Source of the DNA: Streptomyces sp. Root431 | GTDB taxonomy: Bacteria > Actinomycetota > Actinomycetes > Streptomycetales > Streptomycetaceae | DNA length: 64,000 nt | Direction: 5' to 3' | Assembly (NCBI RefSeq): GCF_001426585.1 | Contig: NZ_LMEI01000008.1 | Coordinates: 180,708-244,707, forward strand | Shown here: positions 27,980-37,963 of the stretch, in pieces | Layout of the letters: each line of letters starts with the position of its first letter | Position numbering within the stretch: position 1 is the first letter of the stretch | Program-made: the position numbers and the translations under genes | The notes under the pieces: generated by a model | Database searches by the model: none | The model's input: the letters and a program-made list of their open reading frames with translations, nothing else | What the model was told of the DNA's origin: nothing

Positions 27980-30900
27980 TTACGCCTTGCGGAGGCGGAA
28001 CGTCAGGGCGAGGGAGTCGTCCTCGAACGGCGTGCCGTAGGTGGTGTCCGCTTCGCCTTCGGCGTGGTCCGTGGCGAGGACCTCGTCGGCGATGAGGGCG
28101 GCGTGGGCCGTGAGGGCTTCCGTCGTCTCCGGGGAGGTGGACGTCCAGCGCAGGGCGATCCGGTCCGCGACGTCCAGGCCGCTGTTCTTGCGGGCCTCCT
28201 GGATCAGGCGGATCGCGTCGCGGGCCAGGCCGGCCTTGCGGAGCTCGGGGGTGATCTCCAGGTCCAGGGCGACCGTGGCGCCGGAGTCGGAGGCGACCGA
28301 CCAGCCTTCCCGGGGGGTCTCCGTGATGATGACCTCCTCCGGGGTGACCGTGATCTCCTCGCCGTTCACCGTGAGCTTCGCCTCGCCGGAGCGGAGGGCC
28401 AGCGAGAGGGCCGCCGCGTCAGCCGCGGCCACCGCCTTCGCGACGTCCTGGACGCCCTTGCCGAAGCGCTTGCCGAGGGCGCGGAAGTTCGCCTTGGCCG
28501 TTGTGTCGACGAGCGAGCCGCCGACCTCCGAGAGGGAGGCCAGGGAGGAGACGTTCAGCTCCTCCGTGATCTGGGCCTGGAGGGCGGGGGAGAGGGCGGA
28601 GAAGCCCGTCGCCGCCACCAGAGCGCGCGAGAGCGGCTGGCGCGTCTTCACGCCCGACTCGGCGCGCGTCGCCCGGCCCAGCTCGACCAGACGGCGGACC
28701 AGCAGCATCTGCTCGGAGAGCGTCGCGTCGATCAGCGACGCGTCCGCCTCCGGCCAGGTGGCGAGGTGGACCGACTCCGGGGCGTCCGGGCTGACCGCGA
28801 CCACCAGGTCCTGCCAGACCCGCTCCGTGATGAACGGGGTCAGCGGGGCCATCAGGCGCGTGACCGTCTCGATCACGTCGTGCAGCGTGCGGAGCGCGGA
28901 CGCGTCGCCCTGCCAGAAGCGGCGGCGCGAGCGGCGCACGTACCAGTTGGAGAGGTCGTCGACGAAGGACGAGATCAGCTTGCCGGTGCGCTGGGTGTCG
29001 TACGACTCCATCGCCTCGGTGACCTCGGCGACGAGCGTGTTCAGCTCGGAGAGGAGCCACCGGTCCAGGACCGTGCGGTCGGCCGGGGCCGGGTCCGCCG
29101 CGCTCGGCGCCCAGCCGGACGTCCGCGCGTACAGCGCCTGGAAGGCGACCGTGTTCCAGTAGGTCAGGAGGGTCTTGCGGACGACCTCCTGGATCGTGCC
29201 GTGGCCCACGCGCCGCGCCGCCCACGGCGAGCCGCCGGCCGCCATGAACCAGCGGACCGCGTCGGCGCCGTGCTGGTCCATCAGCGGGATCGGCTGGAGG
29301 ATGTTCCCCAGGTGCTTGGACATCTTCCGGCCGTCCTCGGCGAGGATGTGGCCCAGGCAGACCACGTTCTCGTAGGACGACTTGTCGAAGACCAGGGTGC
29401 CGACGGCCATCAGCGTGTAGAACCAGCCACGCGTCTGGTCGATGGCCTCGGAGATGAACTGCGCCGGGTAGCGGGACTCGAAGAGTTCCTTGTTCTCGTA
29501 CGGGTAGCCGTACTGCGCGAACGGCATCGAGCCCGAGTCGTACCAGGCGTCGATGACCTCCGGCACGCGGGTCGCCGTCTTCCCGCAGCCCCCGGTCGGG
29601 CAGGAGAACGTGACCGCGTCGATGTACGGGCGGTGCGGGTCCAGGTCCGACTGGTCGGTGCCCGTCAGCTCGGTGAGCTCGGCGCGGGAGCCGACGCAGG
29701 TGAGGTGGTCGTCCTCGCAGCGCCAGATCGGCAGCGGGGTGCCCCAGTACCGGTTGCGGGAGAGCGCCCAGTCGACGTTGTTGGTCAGCCAGTCGCCGAA
29801 GCGGCCGTGCTTGACCGAGTCCGGGAACCAGTTCGTCTTCTCGTTCTCCGCGAGCATGCGGTCCTTGACCGCGGTCGTGCGGATGTACCAGGACGGCTGC
29901 GCGTAGTAGAGCAGGGCCGTGTGGCAGCGCCAGCAGTGCGGGTAGCTGTGCTCGTACGGGATGTGGCGGAAGAGCAGGCCGCGCGCGTCCAGGTCCGCGG
30001 TGAGCGCCTCGTCGGCCTTCTTGAAGAAGACGCCGCCGACCAGCGGGACGTCCTCCTCGAAGGTGCCGTCGGGGCGGACCGGGTTCACGACCGGCAGGCC
30101 GTAGGCCTTGCAGACCTTGAGGTCGTCCTCACCGAAGGCGGGGGACTGGTGGACCAGGCCCGTACCGTCCTCGGTCGTCACGTACTCCGCGTTGACGACG
30201 TAGTGGGCCTCGTCCGGGAACTCCACCAGCTCGAAGGGGCGCTGGTACGTCCAGCGCTCCATCTCGGCGCCCGTGAAGGACTCGCCCGTGGTCACCCAGC
30301 CCTCGCCGAGCGCCTTGTCGAGCAGCGGCTCGGCGACGACGACCCGCTCGTCGCCGTCGGTCGCCACCACGTAGGTGACCTCGGGGTGCGCGGCGACCGC
30401 CGTGTTGGACACCAGGGTCCACGGGGTCGTCGTCCAGACGAGGAGCGCCGCCTTGCCGGCCAGCGGGCCGGAGGTCAGCGGGAAGCGGACGTAGACGGAC
30501 GGGTCGACGACCGTCTCGTAGCCCTGCGCCAGCTCGTGGTCCGAGAGGCCGGTGCCGCAGCGCGGGCACCAGGGGGCGACGCGGTGGTCCTGGACCAGCA
30601 GGTCCTTGTCGAAGATCTGCTTCAGCGACCACCAGACCGACTCGATGTACGAGGGGTCCATGGTCCGGTACGCGTCGTCCAGGTCGACCCAGTAGCCCAT
30701 GCGGGTCGTGAGCTCGGCGAAGGCGTCGGTGTGCCGGGTCACGGAATCGCGGCACTTGGCGTTGAACTCGGCGATGCCGTACGCCTCGATGTCCTTCTTG
30801 CCGGAGAAGCCGAGCTCCTTCTCGACGGCGAGCTCGACCGGGAGGCCGTGGCAGTCCCAGCCGGCCTTGCGGGCCACGTGGTAGCCGCGCATGGTCCGGA

Positions 30901-31123
30901 AGCGGGGGAAGACGTCCTTGAAGACGCGGGCCTCGATGTGGTGCGCGCCCGGCATGCCGTTCGCGGTCGGCGGGCCCTCGTAGAACACCCACTCGGGGCG
31001 TCCTTCGGACTGCTCAAGGGTCTTCGCGAAGACCTTGCTGTCGCGCCAGAAGTCGAGCACGTCGTGCTCCAGCGCGGGCAGGTCGACCTGGGCGGGCACC
31101 TGGCGGTACTGCGGCGGTGTCAT
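27980..31123 (-). CDS. ileS: Isoleucyl-tRNA synthetase
   Basis: A 1047-aa class I aminoacyl-tRNA synthetase charging tRNA-Ile. The HIGH-equivalent region reads ANGMPGAHH (residues 54-62) and the KMSKS-equivalent is KMSKH (600-604). GWDCHGLPVE, the editing domain and a C-terminal anticodon-binding region are present. The eukaryote-like form of these motifs is that of type-2 IleRS, generally less sensitive to mupirocin than type 1. ATG 31123 has a GGAGG SD, which the upstream leader can sequester (see the T-box entry). Confidence 0.96.
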   Translation of the reverse strand: MTPPQYRQVPAQVDLPALEHDVLDFWRDSKVFAKTLEQSEGRPEWVFYEGPPTANGMPGAHHIEARVFKDVFPRFRTMRGYHVARKAGWDCHGLPVELAVEKELGFSGKKDIEAYGIAEFNAKCRDSVTRHTDAFAELTTRMGYWVDLDDAYRTMDPSYIESVWWSLKQIFDKDLLVQDHRVAPWCPRCGTGLSDHELAQGYETVVDPSVYVRFPLTSGPLAGKAALLVWTTTPWTLVSNTAVAAHPEVTYVVATDGDERVVVAEPLLDKALGEGWVTTGESFTGAEMERWTYQRPFELVEFPDEAHYVVNAEYVTTEDGTGLVHQSPAFGEDDLKVCKAYGLPVVNPVRPDGTFEEDVPLVGGVFFKKADEALTADLDARGLLFRHIPYEHSYPHCWRCHTALLYYAQPSWYIRTTAVKDRMLAENEKTNWFPDSVKHGRFGDWLTNNVDWALSRNRYWGTPLPIWRCEDDHLTCVGSRAELTELTGTDQSDLDPHRPYIDAVTFSCPTGGCGKTATRVPEVIDAWYDSGSMPFAQYGYPYENKELFESRYPAQFISEAIDQTRGWFYTLMAVGTLVFDKSSYENVVCLGHILAEDGRKMSKHLGNILQPIPLMDQHGADAVRWFMAAGGSPWAARRVGHGTIQEVVRKTLLTYWNTVAFQALYARTSGWAPSAADPAPADRTVLDRWLLSELNTLVAEVTEAMESYDTQRTGKLISSFVDDLSNWYVRRSRRRFWQGDASALRTLHDVIETVTRLMAPLTPFITERVWQDLVVAVSPDAPESVHLATWPEADASLIDATLSEQMLLVRRLVELGRATRAESGVKTRQPLSRALVAATGFSALSPALQAQITEELNVSSLASLSEVGGSLVDTTAKANFRALGKRFGKGVQDVAKAVAAADAAALSLALRSGEAKLTVNGEEITVTPEEVIITETPREGWSVASDSGATVALDLEITPELRKAGLARDAIRLIQEARKNSGLDVADRIALRWTSTSPETTEALTAHAALIADEVLATDHAEGEADTTYGTPFEDDSLALTFRLRKA

Positions 31124-31130
31124 CGAGATT

Positions 31131-31357
31131 CCTCCGGCGGACTGTCGTCATTCCGTCGGAGGGACGAGAGCACTGCTCCCGCGGTACCACCCTCCTTGGC
31201 CCCGGGCGCGCGCACGCGCCCTGAGCCCCCTCATTGGGGTCGCGACGCCGGGTCTAGTCGCCGCACTCTCGTGCGGCTTTCTTCCGACGGCTCCGGGGTG
31301 ATGCTTCACATCGGGCGGGCCCCCGGGCTCTCACCGTCCCCGGGTCGCTCATGGCTG
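31131..31357 (-). promoter_or_regulatory. T-box leader of ileS (SD-sequestering, translational type)
   Basis: Read on the minus strand. The T-box core AGGGTGGTACCGCGG lies at about 31180-31195, followed by GAGCAGTGCTC. Nearer the gene, CCTCCG (31157-31162) can pair with CGGAGG (31131-31136), which contains the ileS SD. The decision is therefore whether the SD is exposed rather than whether transcription ends. Upstream is a perfect hairpin GCCGCAC-GAGA-GTGCGGC (31260-31277) and a candidate isoleucine specifier AUC at 31300-31302. Uncharged tRNA-Ile binding should release the SD. A TAGCGT -10-like hexamer lies at 31364-31369. Confidence 0.88.
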
Positions 31358-31616
31358 CGTACGACGCTACTCGTCCCCATCCAAGCCTTTCGCTCCGCCC
31401 AGTGTACGGGGCGGAGCCGGGGGTGGCCGACCCGTTTTCCCGCGCCCCCGACGGCCACCCGAATGGCCATACGAAGGGGGTCGGAGTTCCGTTGCGGCCA
31501 TGTGGGGGAGGAGTGGCGCGGATAACCGGGCGGGGAGCTGGGCACAACGGAGGCAGGCCCGCCCCGTGGGGAGCGGGGGCGGGTGGGAACGGCGGCGTGC
31601 CCCGTTGCCGCGGGCC

Positions 31617-31644
31617 TTGGGCCGATTTATCGTCCCAGCACGAT
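31617..31644 (+). promoter_or_regulatory. Candidate promoter of the DksA-like gene
   Basis: TTGGGC (31617-31622) and CACGAT (31639-31644), spaced 16 bp, lie about 40 bp upstream of the start. Apart from this and the T-box leader, I see nothing else distinct between 31,370 and 31,681. Confidence 0.35.
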
Positions 31645-31681
31645 TCGCGAGCAAGATCACAAAATGTGAAGGGGCCGCGAC

Positions 31682-32452
31682 ATGGTGGCGAAGAAGACCG
31701 CCGCGAAGAAGTCCTCGACCGCCGTTCCGGCCGCCGTCCCGACCGGTGAGGCGGCCGGTGCGGTGGCCGTGGACGCCAAGGACGTGGCCGGGAAGAAGTC
31801 GACGGTCGCGAAGAAGGCCGCGGTCACGAAGAAGGCGGCGGTGACGTCGGTCGACAAGGTCGACAGCGTCGACAAGAAGGCGGTCGGCAAGAAGGCGGTC
31901 GCCAAGAAGGCCGCGGCGAAGAAGACGGCCGCCAAGAAGGCGACCGTCGCGAAGAACGCGAAGAAGCAGACAGGAGCCAGGACGGTGGCAGCGAAGAAGA
32001 CCGCGGGTGGCGTGACGACAGTCGAGGACGATGCCGCGGTGCCCCCGGCCCGTACCGGCGAGCTCGCGGTGCGCCCCGGCGAGGACCCCTGGACGCCGGA
32101 GGAGGTCGACGAGGCCCGCAGCTCGCTCCAGGCGGAGGTCCTGCGGCTGCGCAGCGAGCTCGTCCACTCGCAGGAGGAGCTCACCGGCCTCATGCGGGAC
32201 TCCGGCGACGGTGCGGGCGACGACCAGGCCGACACCGGCACCAAGAACATCACCCGCGAGCACGAGCTCGCGCTCGCGGCCAACGCCCGGGAGATGCTGG
32301 AACAGACCGAGCACGCCCTGGAACGGCTCGACGCGGGCACGTACGGCCTCTGTGAGGTGTGCGGGAAGCCGATCGGCAAGGCGCGGATGCAGGCCTTCCC
32401 CCGGGCCACGCTCTGCGTCGAGGACAAGCAGCGGCAGGAGCGGCGCGGCTGA
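31682..32452 (+). CDS. TraR/DksA-type zinc finger protein with H1-like Lys/Ala tail
   Basis: A 256-aa protein in two parts. Residues 1-110 are Lys/Ala/Val repeats of the AKKAAAKK type, resembling histone H1 and the tail of actinobacterial HU proteins. Residues 125-256 are DksA/TraR-like: a helical coiled-coil region with [18 protein letters not shown], then [19 protein letters not shown] and [14 protein letters not shown]. The zinc site has C224, C227 and C245, but the fourth cysteine position is D248. The family binds the RNA polymerase secondary channel; the basic tail suggests DNA or RNA contact. It lies upstream of lspA. Confidence 0.85.
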   Translation: MVAKKTAAKKSSTAVPAAVPTGEAAGAVAVDAKDVAGKKSTVAKKAAVTKKAAVTSVDKVDSVDKKAVGKKAVAKKAAAKKTAAKKATVAKNAKKQTGARTVAAKKTAGGVTTVEDDAAVPPARTGELAVRPGEDPWTPEEVDEARSSLQAEVLRLRSELVHSQEELTGLMRDSGDGAGDDQADTGTKNITREHELALAANAREMLEQTEHALERLDAGTYGLCEVCGKPIGKARMQAFPRATLCVEDKQRQERRG

Positions 32453-32532
32453 CGATCTCGGCTGCCGGTCTCGTACGCCTGTGCCGTACCCTCGGGGCAC
32501 GGTCAGGCATCGAGGTCGAGGGACTCACTCAC

Positions 32533-33120
32533 GTGGCAGAGGCGGAGCGCATCATCGGTACGCCGGATTCAGCAGGGGCCGGGGAGCCGGCCGCGTCCGA
32601 CGACGGCACGGCCGCTCCCGAGGAGCGGCCCAAGGGCAGGCGCAGGATCGTCGCGCTGCTCGTGGTGGCCGTGCTGGCCTACCTGCTCGACCTGGGCAGC
32701 AAGATGCTCGTGGTCGCCAAGCTGGAGGGCCGCGAGGCGATCCCGCTGATCGGCGATCTGCTGCGCCTCGACGCCATCCGGAACCCGGGCGCCGCCTTCG
32801 GCATGGGCGAGGCCTTCACGATCGTCTTCACCTGCATCGCGGCCGCCGTGATCGTCGTGATCTTCCGGCTGGCGCGGAAGCTCTACAGCCTGCCCTGGGC
32901 CATCGCCCTCGGTCTGCTGCTGGGCGGTGCGCTGGGCAACCTCACGGACCGGATCTTCCGCTCGCCCGGCGTGTTCGAGGGCGCGGTCGTGGACTTCATC
33001 GCCCCCGCGCACTTCGCCGTCTTCAACCTCGCCGACTCGGCGATCGTCTGCGGCGGCATCCTCATCGTGTTCCTGTCGTTCCGGGGCATCGACCCCGACG
33101 GCACCGTCCACAAGGACTGA
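32533..33120 (+). CDS. lspA: Lipoprotein signal peptidase (signal peptidase II)
   Basis: A 195-aa polytopic aspartic protease that cleaves prolipoprotein signal peptides. Catalytic aspartates are D139 in GNLTDRIFR and D168 in FNLADSAI; the NPGAAFG loop is at about 84-90. Four membrane helices are evident. The N-terminus carries an extra acidic, disordered tail of about 35 residues. GTG 32533 was chosen for its GAGGGA SD. A leaderless-looking promoter separates it from the rluD-type gene. Confidence 0.93.
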   Translation: MAEAERIIGTPDSAGAGEPAASDDGTAAPEERPKGRRRIVALLVVAVLAYLLDLGSKMLVVAKLEGREAIPLIGDLLRLDAIRNPGAAFGMGEAFTIVFTCIAAAVIVVIFRLARKLYSLPWAIALGLLLGGALGNLTDRIFRSPGVFEGAVVDFIAPAHFAVFNLADSAIVCGGILIVFLSFRGIDPDGTVHKD

Positions 33121-33148
33121 GCCAGTACGGAGTACCTCCGGCGCAAGG

Positions 33149-33163
33149 CATACTCGACGGGTG
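33149..33163 (+). promoter_or_regulatory. Leaderless-type -10 before the RluD-type gene
   Basis: CATACT (33149-33154) is followed by six bases and then GTG 33161. No SD is present upstream of this start, which fits a transcript beginning at the start codon. Confidence 0.45.
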
Positions 33164-34102
33164 AGTACGAGTCCCGAGATCCGCACGCTGCCCGTTCCCG
33201 ATGGCCTGGAGGGCGAGCGCGTCGACGCCGCCATCGCCCGTATGTTCGGGTTCTCCCGTACGAAGGCGGCCGAGCTGGCCGCCGCAGGGAAGGTCCAGGT
33301 CGACGGCTCCGTCGTCGGCAAGTCCGAGCGGGTGAGCGGCGGCGCGTGGCTCGAGGTCGAGATGCCGGGCGCCCCCGCGCCCGTGCAGATCGTCGCCGAG
33401 CCCGTCGAGGGCATGGAGATCATCCATGACGACGACGACATCGTCGTGATCATGAAGCCGGTCGGTGTGGCCGCGCACCCCAGCCCCGGCTGGACCGGCA
33501 CCACGGTCATCGGCGGCCTCGCCGCCGCCGGGTACCGCATCTCCACCTCCGGCGCCGCCGAGCGCCAGGGCATCGTGCACCGCCTCGACGTCGGTACCTC
33601 CGGTCTGATGGTGGTCGCCAAGTCCGAGTACGCGTACACCTCGCTCAAGCGCCAGTTCAAGGAGCGCGTGGTCGACAAGCGCTACAACGCGCTGGTCCAG
33701 GGCCACCCGGACCCGATGAGCGGCACCATCGACGCCCCGATCGGCCGGCACCCGAACCACGACTACAAGTGGGCGATCACCGCCGAGGGCAAGCCCTCCG
33801 TCACGCACTACGACCTCATCGAGGCGTACCGGTCGGCCTCGCTGCTCGACATCAAGCTGGAGACGGGCCGCACCCACCAGATCCGGGTGCACATGTCCGC
33901 CCACCGCCACCCCTGCGTCGGCGACCTCACCTACGGCGCCGACCCGACGCTCGCCAAGCGCCTCGGCCTGACGCGGCAGTGGCTGCACGCCGTCCGCCTC
34001 GGCTTCGAGCACCCGGGCGACGGCTCGTGGGTCGAGTTCTCCAGCACCTACCCCGAGGACCTCCAGAAGGCCCTGGACCGGATCGCTTCGGAGAGCCAGT
34101 GA
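33161..34102 (+). CDS. RluD-type 23S rRNA pseudouridine synthase
   Basis: A 313-aa RluA/RluD-family pseudouridine synthase. An N-terminal S4 domain ([27 protein letters not shown]) precedes the catalytic domain with the active-site aspartate in [37 protein letters not shown] follows, then the C-terminal [12 protein letters not shown]. RluD modifies helix 69 of 23S rRNA; which uridines are targeted here is inferred from the family. The gene follows lspA, as in many bacteria, and is coupled to the GNAT gene (GTGA). Confidence 0.92.
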   Translation: MSTSPEIRTLPVPDGLEGERVDAAIARMFGFSRTKAAELAAAGKVQVDGSVVGKSERVSGGAWLEVEMPGAPAPVQIVAEPVEGMEIIHDDDDIVVIMKPVGVAAHPSPGWTGTTVIGGLAAAGYRISTSGAAERQGIVHRLDVGTSGLMVVAKSEYAYTSLKRQFKERVVDKRYNALVQGHPDPMSGTIDAPIGRHPNHDYKWAITAEGKPSVTHYDLIEAYRSASLLDIKLETGRTHQIRVHMSAHRHPCVGDLTYGADPTLAKRLGLTRQWLHAVRLGFEHPGDGSWVEFSSTYPEDLQKALDRIASESQ

Positions 34103-34566
34103 CCACCGCGTACACCGTCCGCGAGGCCGTCGGCCCCGAGGACCGGGAGGCCTGCTTCGCGGTCCGCCGCGAGGTCTTCGTCGAGGAGCAGGGCGTCCCG
34201 CAGGAGCTCGAGTACGACACGTACGACACGACCGCGGTGCACGTCCTCGCCGTGCGCGAGGACGGGCTGCCGCTGGGCACCGGACGGCTCCTGCACGGGG
34301 CCGACGCGCTGGGCAGGACCGGGGGCGACGCCTCGGTGGGCTCGCTCGGCCGGCTCGCGGTCGCCAAGGCGGCCCGCGGGCTCGGGGTCGGCGCCGCCCT
34401 CGTGCGCGGCATCGAGGACGCGGCGCGCGAGCGCGGTCTCGCCGCCGTCGACCTGCACGCGCAGACGCACGCGCTGGGCTTCTACGAGCGGCTCGGCTAC
34501 GAGGCGTACGGGCCGGAGTTCCCGGACGCGGGCATCCCGCACCGGTCCATGAGAAGGGCCCTCTGA
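34099..34566 (+). CDS. GNAT-family N-acetyltransferase
   Basis: A 155-aa GCN5-related acetyltransferase resembling the ElaA group: [19 protein letters not shown] near the N-terminus, the acetyl-CoA loop [18 protein letters not shown] and the C-terminal [22 protein letters not shown]. The substrate is not predictable. The GTG start overlaps the stop of the pseudouridine synthase, so the two are co-translated. No other feature links it to rRNA modification. Confidence 0.88.
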   Translation: MTTAYTVREAVGPEDREACFAVRREVFVEEQGVPQELEYDTYDTTAVHVLAVREDGLPLGTGRLLHGADALGRTGGDASVGSLGRLAVAKAARGLGVGAALVRGIEDAARERGLAAVDLHAQTHALGFYERLGYEAYGPEFPDAGIPHRSMRRAL

Positions 34567-34656
34567 CCGCTGCGGCGGTGACGGCCGGTCATACCGCGCC
34601 CTCCGGTCACCGGGGGGCATCGCGGTCAAACCGGACGTCCGTGACAGGGTGGGCCC

Positions 34657-36243
34657 GTGGATCAATTGGCCCTTCTCTTTCTGCTGCTCCTCGGCGCCCT
34701 GCTCACCGTCCCCCTCGGTGAGCGGCTCGGACTGCCCGCGCCCGTCCTGATGACCCTCGTCGGGATCGCGCTGGCCTTCCTGCCGTTCGTCCCGAGTGTC
34801 GACATCCCGCCGGAGCTGATCCTCCCGCTGGTCCTGCCGCCCCTGCTGTACGCCTCCGTGCAGCGGACGTCCTGGCGGCAGTTCTGGGCCAACAAGCGGC
34901 CCATCTTCCTGCTCGCCGTCGCCCTCGTCTTCGTGACCACGGCCGCCGTCGGCGCCGTCGCCGACGCGCTCGTGCCCGGCCTGCCGCTGGCCGCCGCCCT
35001 CGCGCTCGGCGCGCTCGTCGCCCCGCCCGACCCGGTCGCGGCCACCGCCGTCGCCGGGTCGCTCGGCCTGCCCCGCCGCCTGGTCTCGATCCTGGAGGGC
35101 GAGGGCCTCTTCAACGACGTCACCGCGATCGTGCTCTACCACGTGGCCATCAGCGCCGTCGTCAGCGGTTCCTTCTCCTGGCCCGAGGCGGTCGGCGAAT
35201 TCGTGCTCTCGGCCGTGGTCGCCGTCGTCGTCGGCATGGGGCTCGGCTGGCTCTCCAACAAGCTGATCGGCTTTCTCGGGGACGTCACGCTCCAGACCGG
35301 GCTGACCCTCCTCGTCCCCTTCGTGAGCTACGTCCTCGCCGAGGAGCTGCACGGCTCCGGCGTCCTCTCCGTCCTGATCACCGCGCTCTTCCTCGCCGAG
35401 CACGCCGTCGACGCCGACGACGTCATGGGCCGGCTCGCCGGGCAGACCTTCTGGCAGATCGTCGACACCCTCGTCACCGGCATCGCCTTCGGCCTCATCG
35501 GCCTGGAGCTCGTGCACGTCTTCGGCGTGGCCGAGGGGCGCGGCTGGGAGATGCTCGGCTGGGGCGCCACCGTGGTCGCGGTGGTCGTCGGGGTCCGGCT
35601 GCTGTGGCTGCTGCCCGCCACCTGGCTGGCGAAGCGCATGCACACGCGCCGGGACATCGACGAGGAGATCCCGACGAGCTGGCGGGAGACCATCGTCATG
35701 TGGTGGTCGGGGATGCGCGGGGTGGCCTCGGTGGCCCTGGCCCTCGCCATCCCGCTGCGTACGGAGGACGGTTCGCCCTTCCCCGGCCGCGACGAGATCA
35801 TCTTCATCGCCTTCTGCGTGATCATCGCCACGCTCGTCTTCCAGGGGCTCACCCTGCCCTGGCTGGTCCGGCGGCTCGGCGTGGAGGCCGACGCGGACGC
35901 CGAGCGGGTCTTCGAGCGCGACCTCGCGATCCGGGCGGCGAAGGCGGCCAAGCGCAGGCTCAAGGAGATCGAGGAGGTCGAGGAGCTGCCCGAGGAGGTC
36001 CAGGAGCGGCTGCTGCGGGGCGCGTACGACATCGGCGCCCGGATCAGCCCGGACATGGTCGACGAGGAGCGGCGGGCCGCCTTCGCGGCGCGGACGGACC
36101 GGTTCAAGGCGGTGCAGCGGATCCAGCGGGAGCTGATGTCCGCCGCCCGGCACGAGGTCCTCGCGGCGCGCAGCGAGCCGGGGGCCGACCCGGAGGTGGT
36201 GGACCGGGTGCTGCGCCACCTCGACGTGCGCAGCATGCGCTGA
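34657..36243 (+). CDS. Na+/H+ antiporter (CPA1/NhaP type)
   Basis: A 528-aa cation:proton antiporter with about twelve membrane helices over residues 1-410. The CPA1 motif APPDPVAATAVAGSLGLPRRLVSILEGEGLFNDVTAIVLY contains the transport-site Asp and the Asn-Asp pair (NDV); WSGMRGVASVALALAIP is also diagnostic. A cytoplasmic, charged helical tail (about 415-528) rich in Glu/Arg follows. It exchanges Na+ or K+ for H+; ion preference cannot be read. GTG 34657 lacks an SD and follows CAGGGT by six bases. Confidence 0.92.
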   Translation: MDQLALLFLLLLGALLTVPLGERLGLPAPVLMTLVGIALAFLPFVPSVDIPPELILPLVLPPLLYASVQRTSWRQFWANKRPIFLLAVALVFVTTAAVGAVADALVPGLPLAAALALGALVAPPDPVAATAVAGSLGLPRRLVSILEGEGLFNDVTAIVLYHVAISAVVSGSFSWPEAVGEFVLSAVVAVVVGMGLGWLSNKLIGFLGDVTLQTGLTLLVPFVSYVLAEELHGSGVLSVLITALFLAEHAVDADDVMGRLAGQTFWQIVDTLVTGIAFGLIGLELVHVFGVAEGRGWEMLGWGATVVAVVVGVRLLWLLPATWLAKRMHTRRDIDEEIPTSWRETIVMWWSGMRGVASVALALAIPLRTEDGSPFPGRDEIIFIAFCVIIATLVFQGLTLPWLVRRLGVEADADAERVFERDLAIRAAKAAKRRLKEIEEVEELPEEVQERLLRGAYDIGARISPDMVDEERRAAFAARTDRFKAVQRIQRELMSAARHEVLAARSEPGADPEVVDRVLRHLDVRSMR

Positions 36244-36281
36244 GGCCGGTGCCACCCGGGTCGGGTGGCAGGATGGGACGC

Positions 36282-36851
36282 ATGGACATCATGCTCTTCC
36301 ACTCGGCCTACGGGTTGACCCCTTCCGTCGAGGCCGCGGCCGAGCGGCTCCGGTCCGCCGGTCACAAGGTCTGGACGCCGGACCTCTACGACGGCCGGAC
36401 GGTCGGCACCGTCGAGGAGGGCGTGGTGCTCCGGGACGAGATCGGCAAGGACGAGCTGCTGAAGCGGGCGGTCCTGGCCGCGGCCCCCTACTCCGAGCGG
36501 GGCCTGGTCTACATGGGTCTCTCCCTGGGGGCGTCGATCGCGCAGACCTTGGCGCTCAGGGACGAGAAGGCGCGCGGGCTGCTGCTGTTCCACGGCACCT
36601 CGGACCTCGCGGAGTCGGCGTCGGTGGACGAGCTCCCCGTACAGCTGCACGTGGCCGAGCCCGACCCCTTCGAGACGGACGACTGGCTGTCCTCCTGGTA
36701 CCTCCAGATGCGCAAGGCCGGGGCGGACGTGGAGATCTACCGCTACCGGGGCGCGGGGCACGTCTACACGGACCCGGAGCTGCCCGACTGGGACGCGGAG
36801 GCGGCCGAGCGGACCTGGTCGGTGGCGCTGTCCTTCCTGGACACGCTGTAG
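36282..36851 (+). CDS. Dienelactone hydrolase-family alpha/beta hydrolase
   Basis: A 189-aa alpha/beta hydrolase. The nucleophile elbow reads GLSLGAS, so the nucleophile is serine rather than the cysteine of true dienelactone hydrolases. The acid residue is likely in AEPDPFETD and the histidine is in GAGHVYTD. The natural substrate is unknown. ATG 36282 lies 7 nt after a CAGGAT -10-like hexamer; ATG 36273 in the same frame would add three residues. A strong hairpin follows the gene. Confidence 0.85.
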   Translation: MDIMLFHSAYGLTPSVEAAAERLRSAGHKVWTPDLYDGRTVGTVEEGVVLRDEIGKDELLKRAVLAAAPYSERGLVYMGLSLGASIAQTLALRDEKARGLLLFHGTSDLAESASVDELPVQLHVAEPDPFETDDWLSSWYLQMRKAGADVEIYRYRGAGHVYTDPELPDWDAEAAERTWSVALSFLDTL

Positions 36852-36902
36852 GAATCAGGCCATAGCGAACACGTCGGTGGAACACCGCCGGCGGGATCAC
36901 GC

Positions 36903-36942
36903 CCGAGGGCGCGACGGGAGTCTCCTCCCGTCGCGCCCTCGG
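36903..36942. terminator. Bidirectional terminator
   Basis: A perfect 18-bp stem CCGAGGGCGCGACGGGAG (36903-36920) / CTCCCGTCGCGCCCTCGG (36925-36942) with a 4-nt loop separates the hydrolase from the convergent metalloprotease gene. Confidence 0.88.
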
Positions 36943-36958
36943 TCCGTTCGGTGGTGCG

Positions 36959-37963
36959 TCAGCTCGCGCGGTACGAGGTCCAGAACTGGTTCATCCGGGT
37001 CACCTGGCCGGAAGTGAACTGGTACATGCACGCGTCGTACGTGTAGTCCATGAAGTTGTGGATCGGGTCCACACCGGCCTTGGAGGCGCAGGAGTCACGG
37101 CCGGTCGGGCACTCGTAGGCCGGGGACTTCTCGGCCGGGGTGTCGGCGACGGAGTCGCCGGCGCCGTTGCAGCCGCCCTGGAAAGTGTGGTAGAGGCCCA
37201 TCCAGTGGCCGACCTCGTGGGTCGCGGTGTCGCCCTCGTTGTAGTTGGCCGCGGAGCCGCCCGGGAGGGAGGTGTCGAGGACGACGACACCGTCCATGGA
37301 CGGGTTCGAGGCGTACGAGGACGGGAAGGTCGCCCAGCCGAGGAGGCCGCCGCTCAGGTTGGCGGTGTAGAAGTTCAGCGCGCCGGCGCCGCCCTTGCGG
37401 AGGGTCTGCTTCATCTGCTTCTCGGCGGTGGAGCCGGAGGCCAGGTTGTACCAGGAGGCGTTGTCCGTGTAGTCGGTACCGGCCAGCGTGAACTGGAAGT
37501 TGGTGTTCACGTTGCCGGTGCCCTGGCCGGCGTAGGCCGCGTTCAGGACGTTCAGCTGGTTGTTGATGGCGGTGGCGGACAGCTTGCCCGTCGTGCCGCT
37601 GTGGACGACGTGGAAGTAGACGGGGATGTTGACCACGGCGGCGGCGTCCGCGGAGGCGCTGAGGCGTCCCTGGACGGCGGCCGAGGCCAGCTTCTTCTTC
37701 AGGTCGTCGTCCATGGCCTTCGCCTTGGCGGCCGTGACCTCGTTGGGCTCGGCGGCGTGGCTGTCGGCGCCGCGCGCCTTGCGGGCGGAGGAGACGCCGG
37801 CGTCGTCCGCGCACTCCTCGACGGAGGAACCGGCCAGCGTGGCGGTGGCCGCGCCGGTGGCGACGGGGGCGGAGAGGGGAGCCAGGGCCAAAGTTCCGGC
37901 CATGACGGCGGTACCGAAAATACGACGTGACATACGGGGCGATATACGGGCAAGAGCACGCAC
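36959..37963 (-). CDS. Secreted M43-family zinc metalloprotease
   Basis: A 334-aa extracellular metzincin. A Sec signal peptide (basic MSRRIFG, hydrophobic to about residue 35, Ala-rich cleavage region) precedes a propeptide-like segment and the catalytic domain. The extended zinc motif [11 protein letters not shown] is at residues 249-259 and the Met-turn is in HNFMDYT. Paired cysteines (GGCNG, YECPTG, DSCASK, DACMY) suggest disulfides. It belongs to the pappalysin-like M43 group; substrates are unknown. GTG 37963 has a GAGGAG SD; the in-frame ATG ten codons later is an alternative start. Confidence 0.92.
   Translation of the reverse strand: MRALARISPRMSRRIFGTAVMAGTLALAPLSAPVATGAATATLAGSSVEECADDAGVSSARKARGADSHAAEPNEVTAAKAKAMDDDLKKKLASAAVQGRLSASADAAAVVNIPVYFHVVHSGTTGKLSATAINNQLNVLNAAYAGQGTGNVNTNFQFTLAGTDYTDNASWYNLASGSTAEKQMKQTLRKGGAGALNFYTANLSGGLLGWATFPSSYASNPSMDGVVVLDTSLPGGSAANYNEGDTATHEVGHWMGLYHTFQGGCNGAGDSVADTPAEKSPAYECPTGRDSCASKAGVDPIHNFMDYTYDACMYQFTSGQVTRMNQFWTSYRAS

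Noticed and set aside
27713..31525. 1270-codon open frame on the + strand opposite ileS
   Set aside because: It is antisense to a full-length IleRS, its translation is low-complexity, and such frames are expected in DNA with very high GC at codon position 3.
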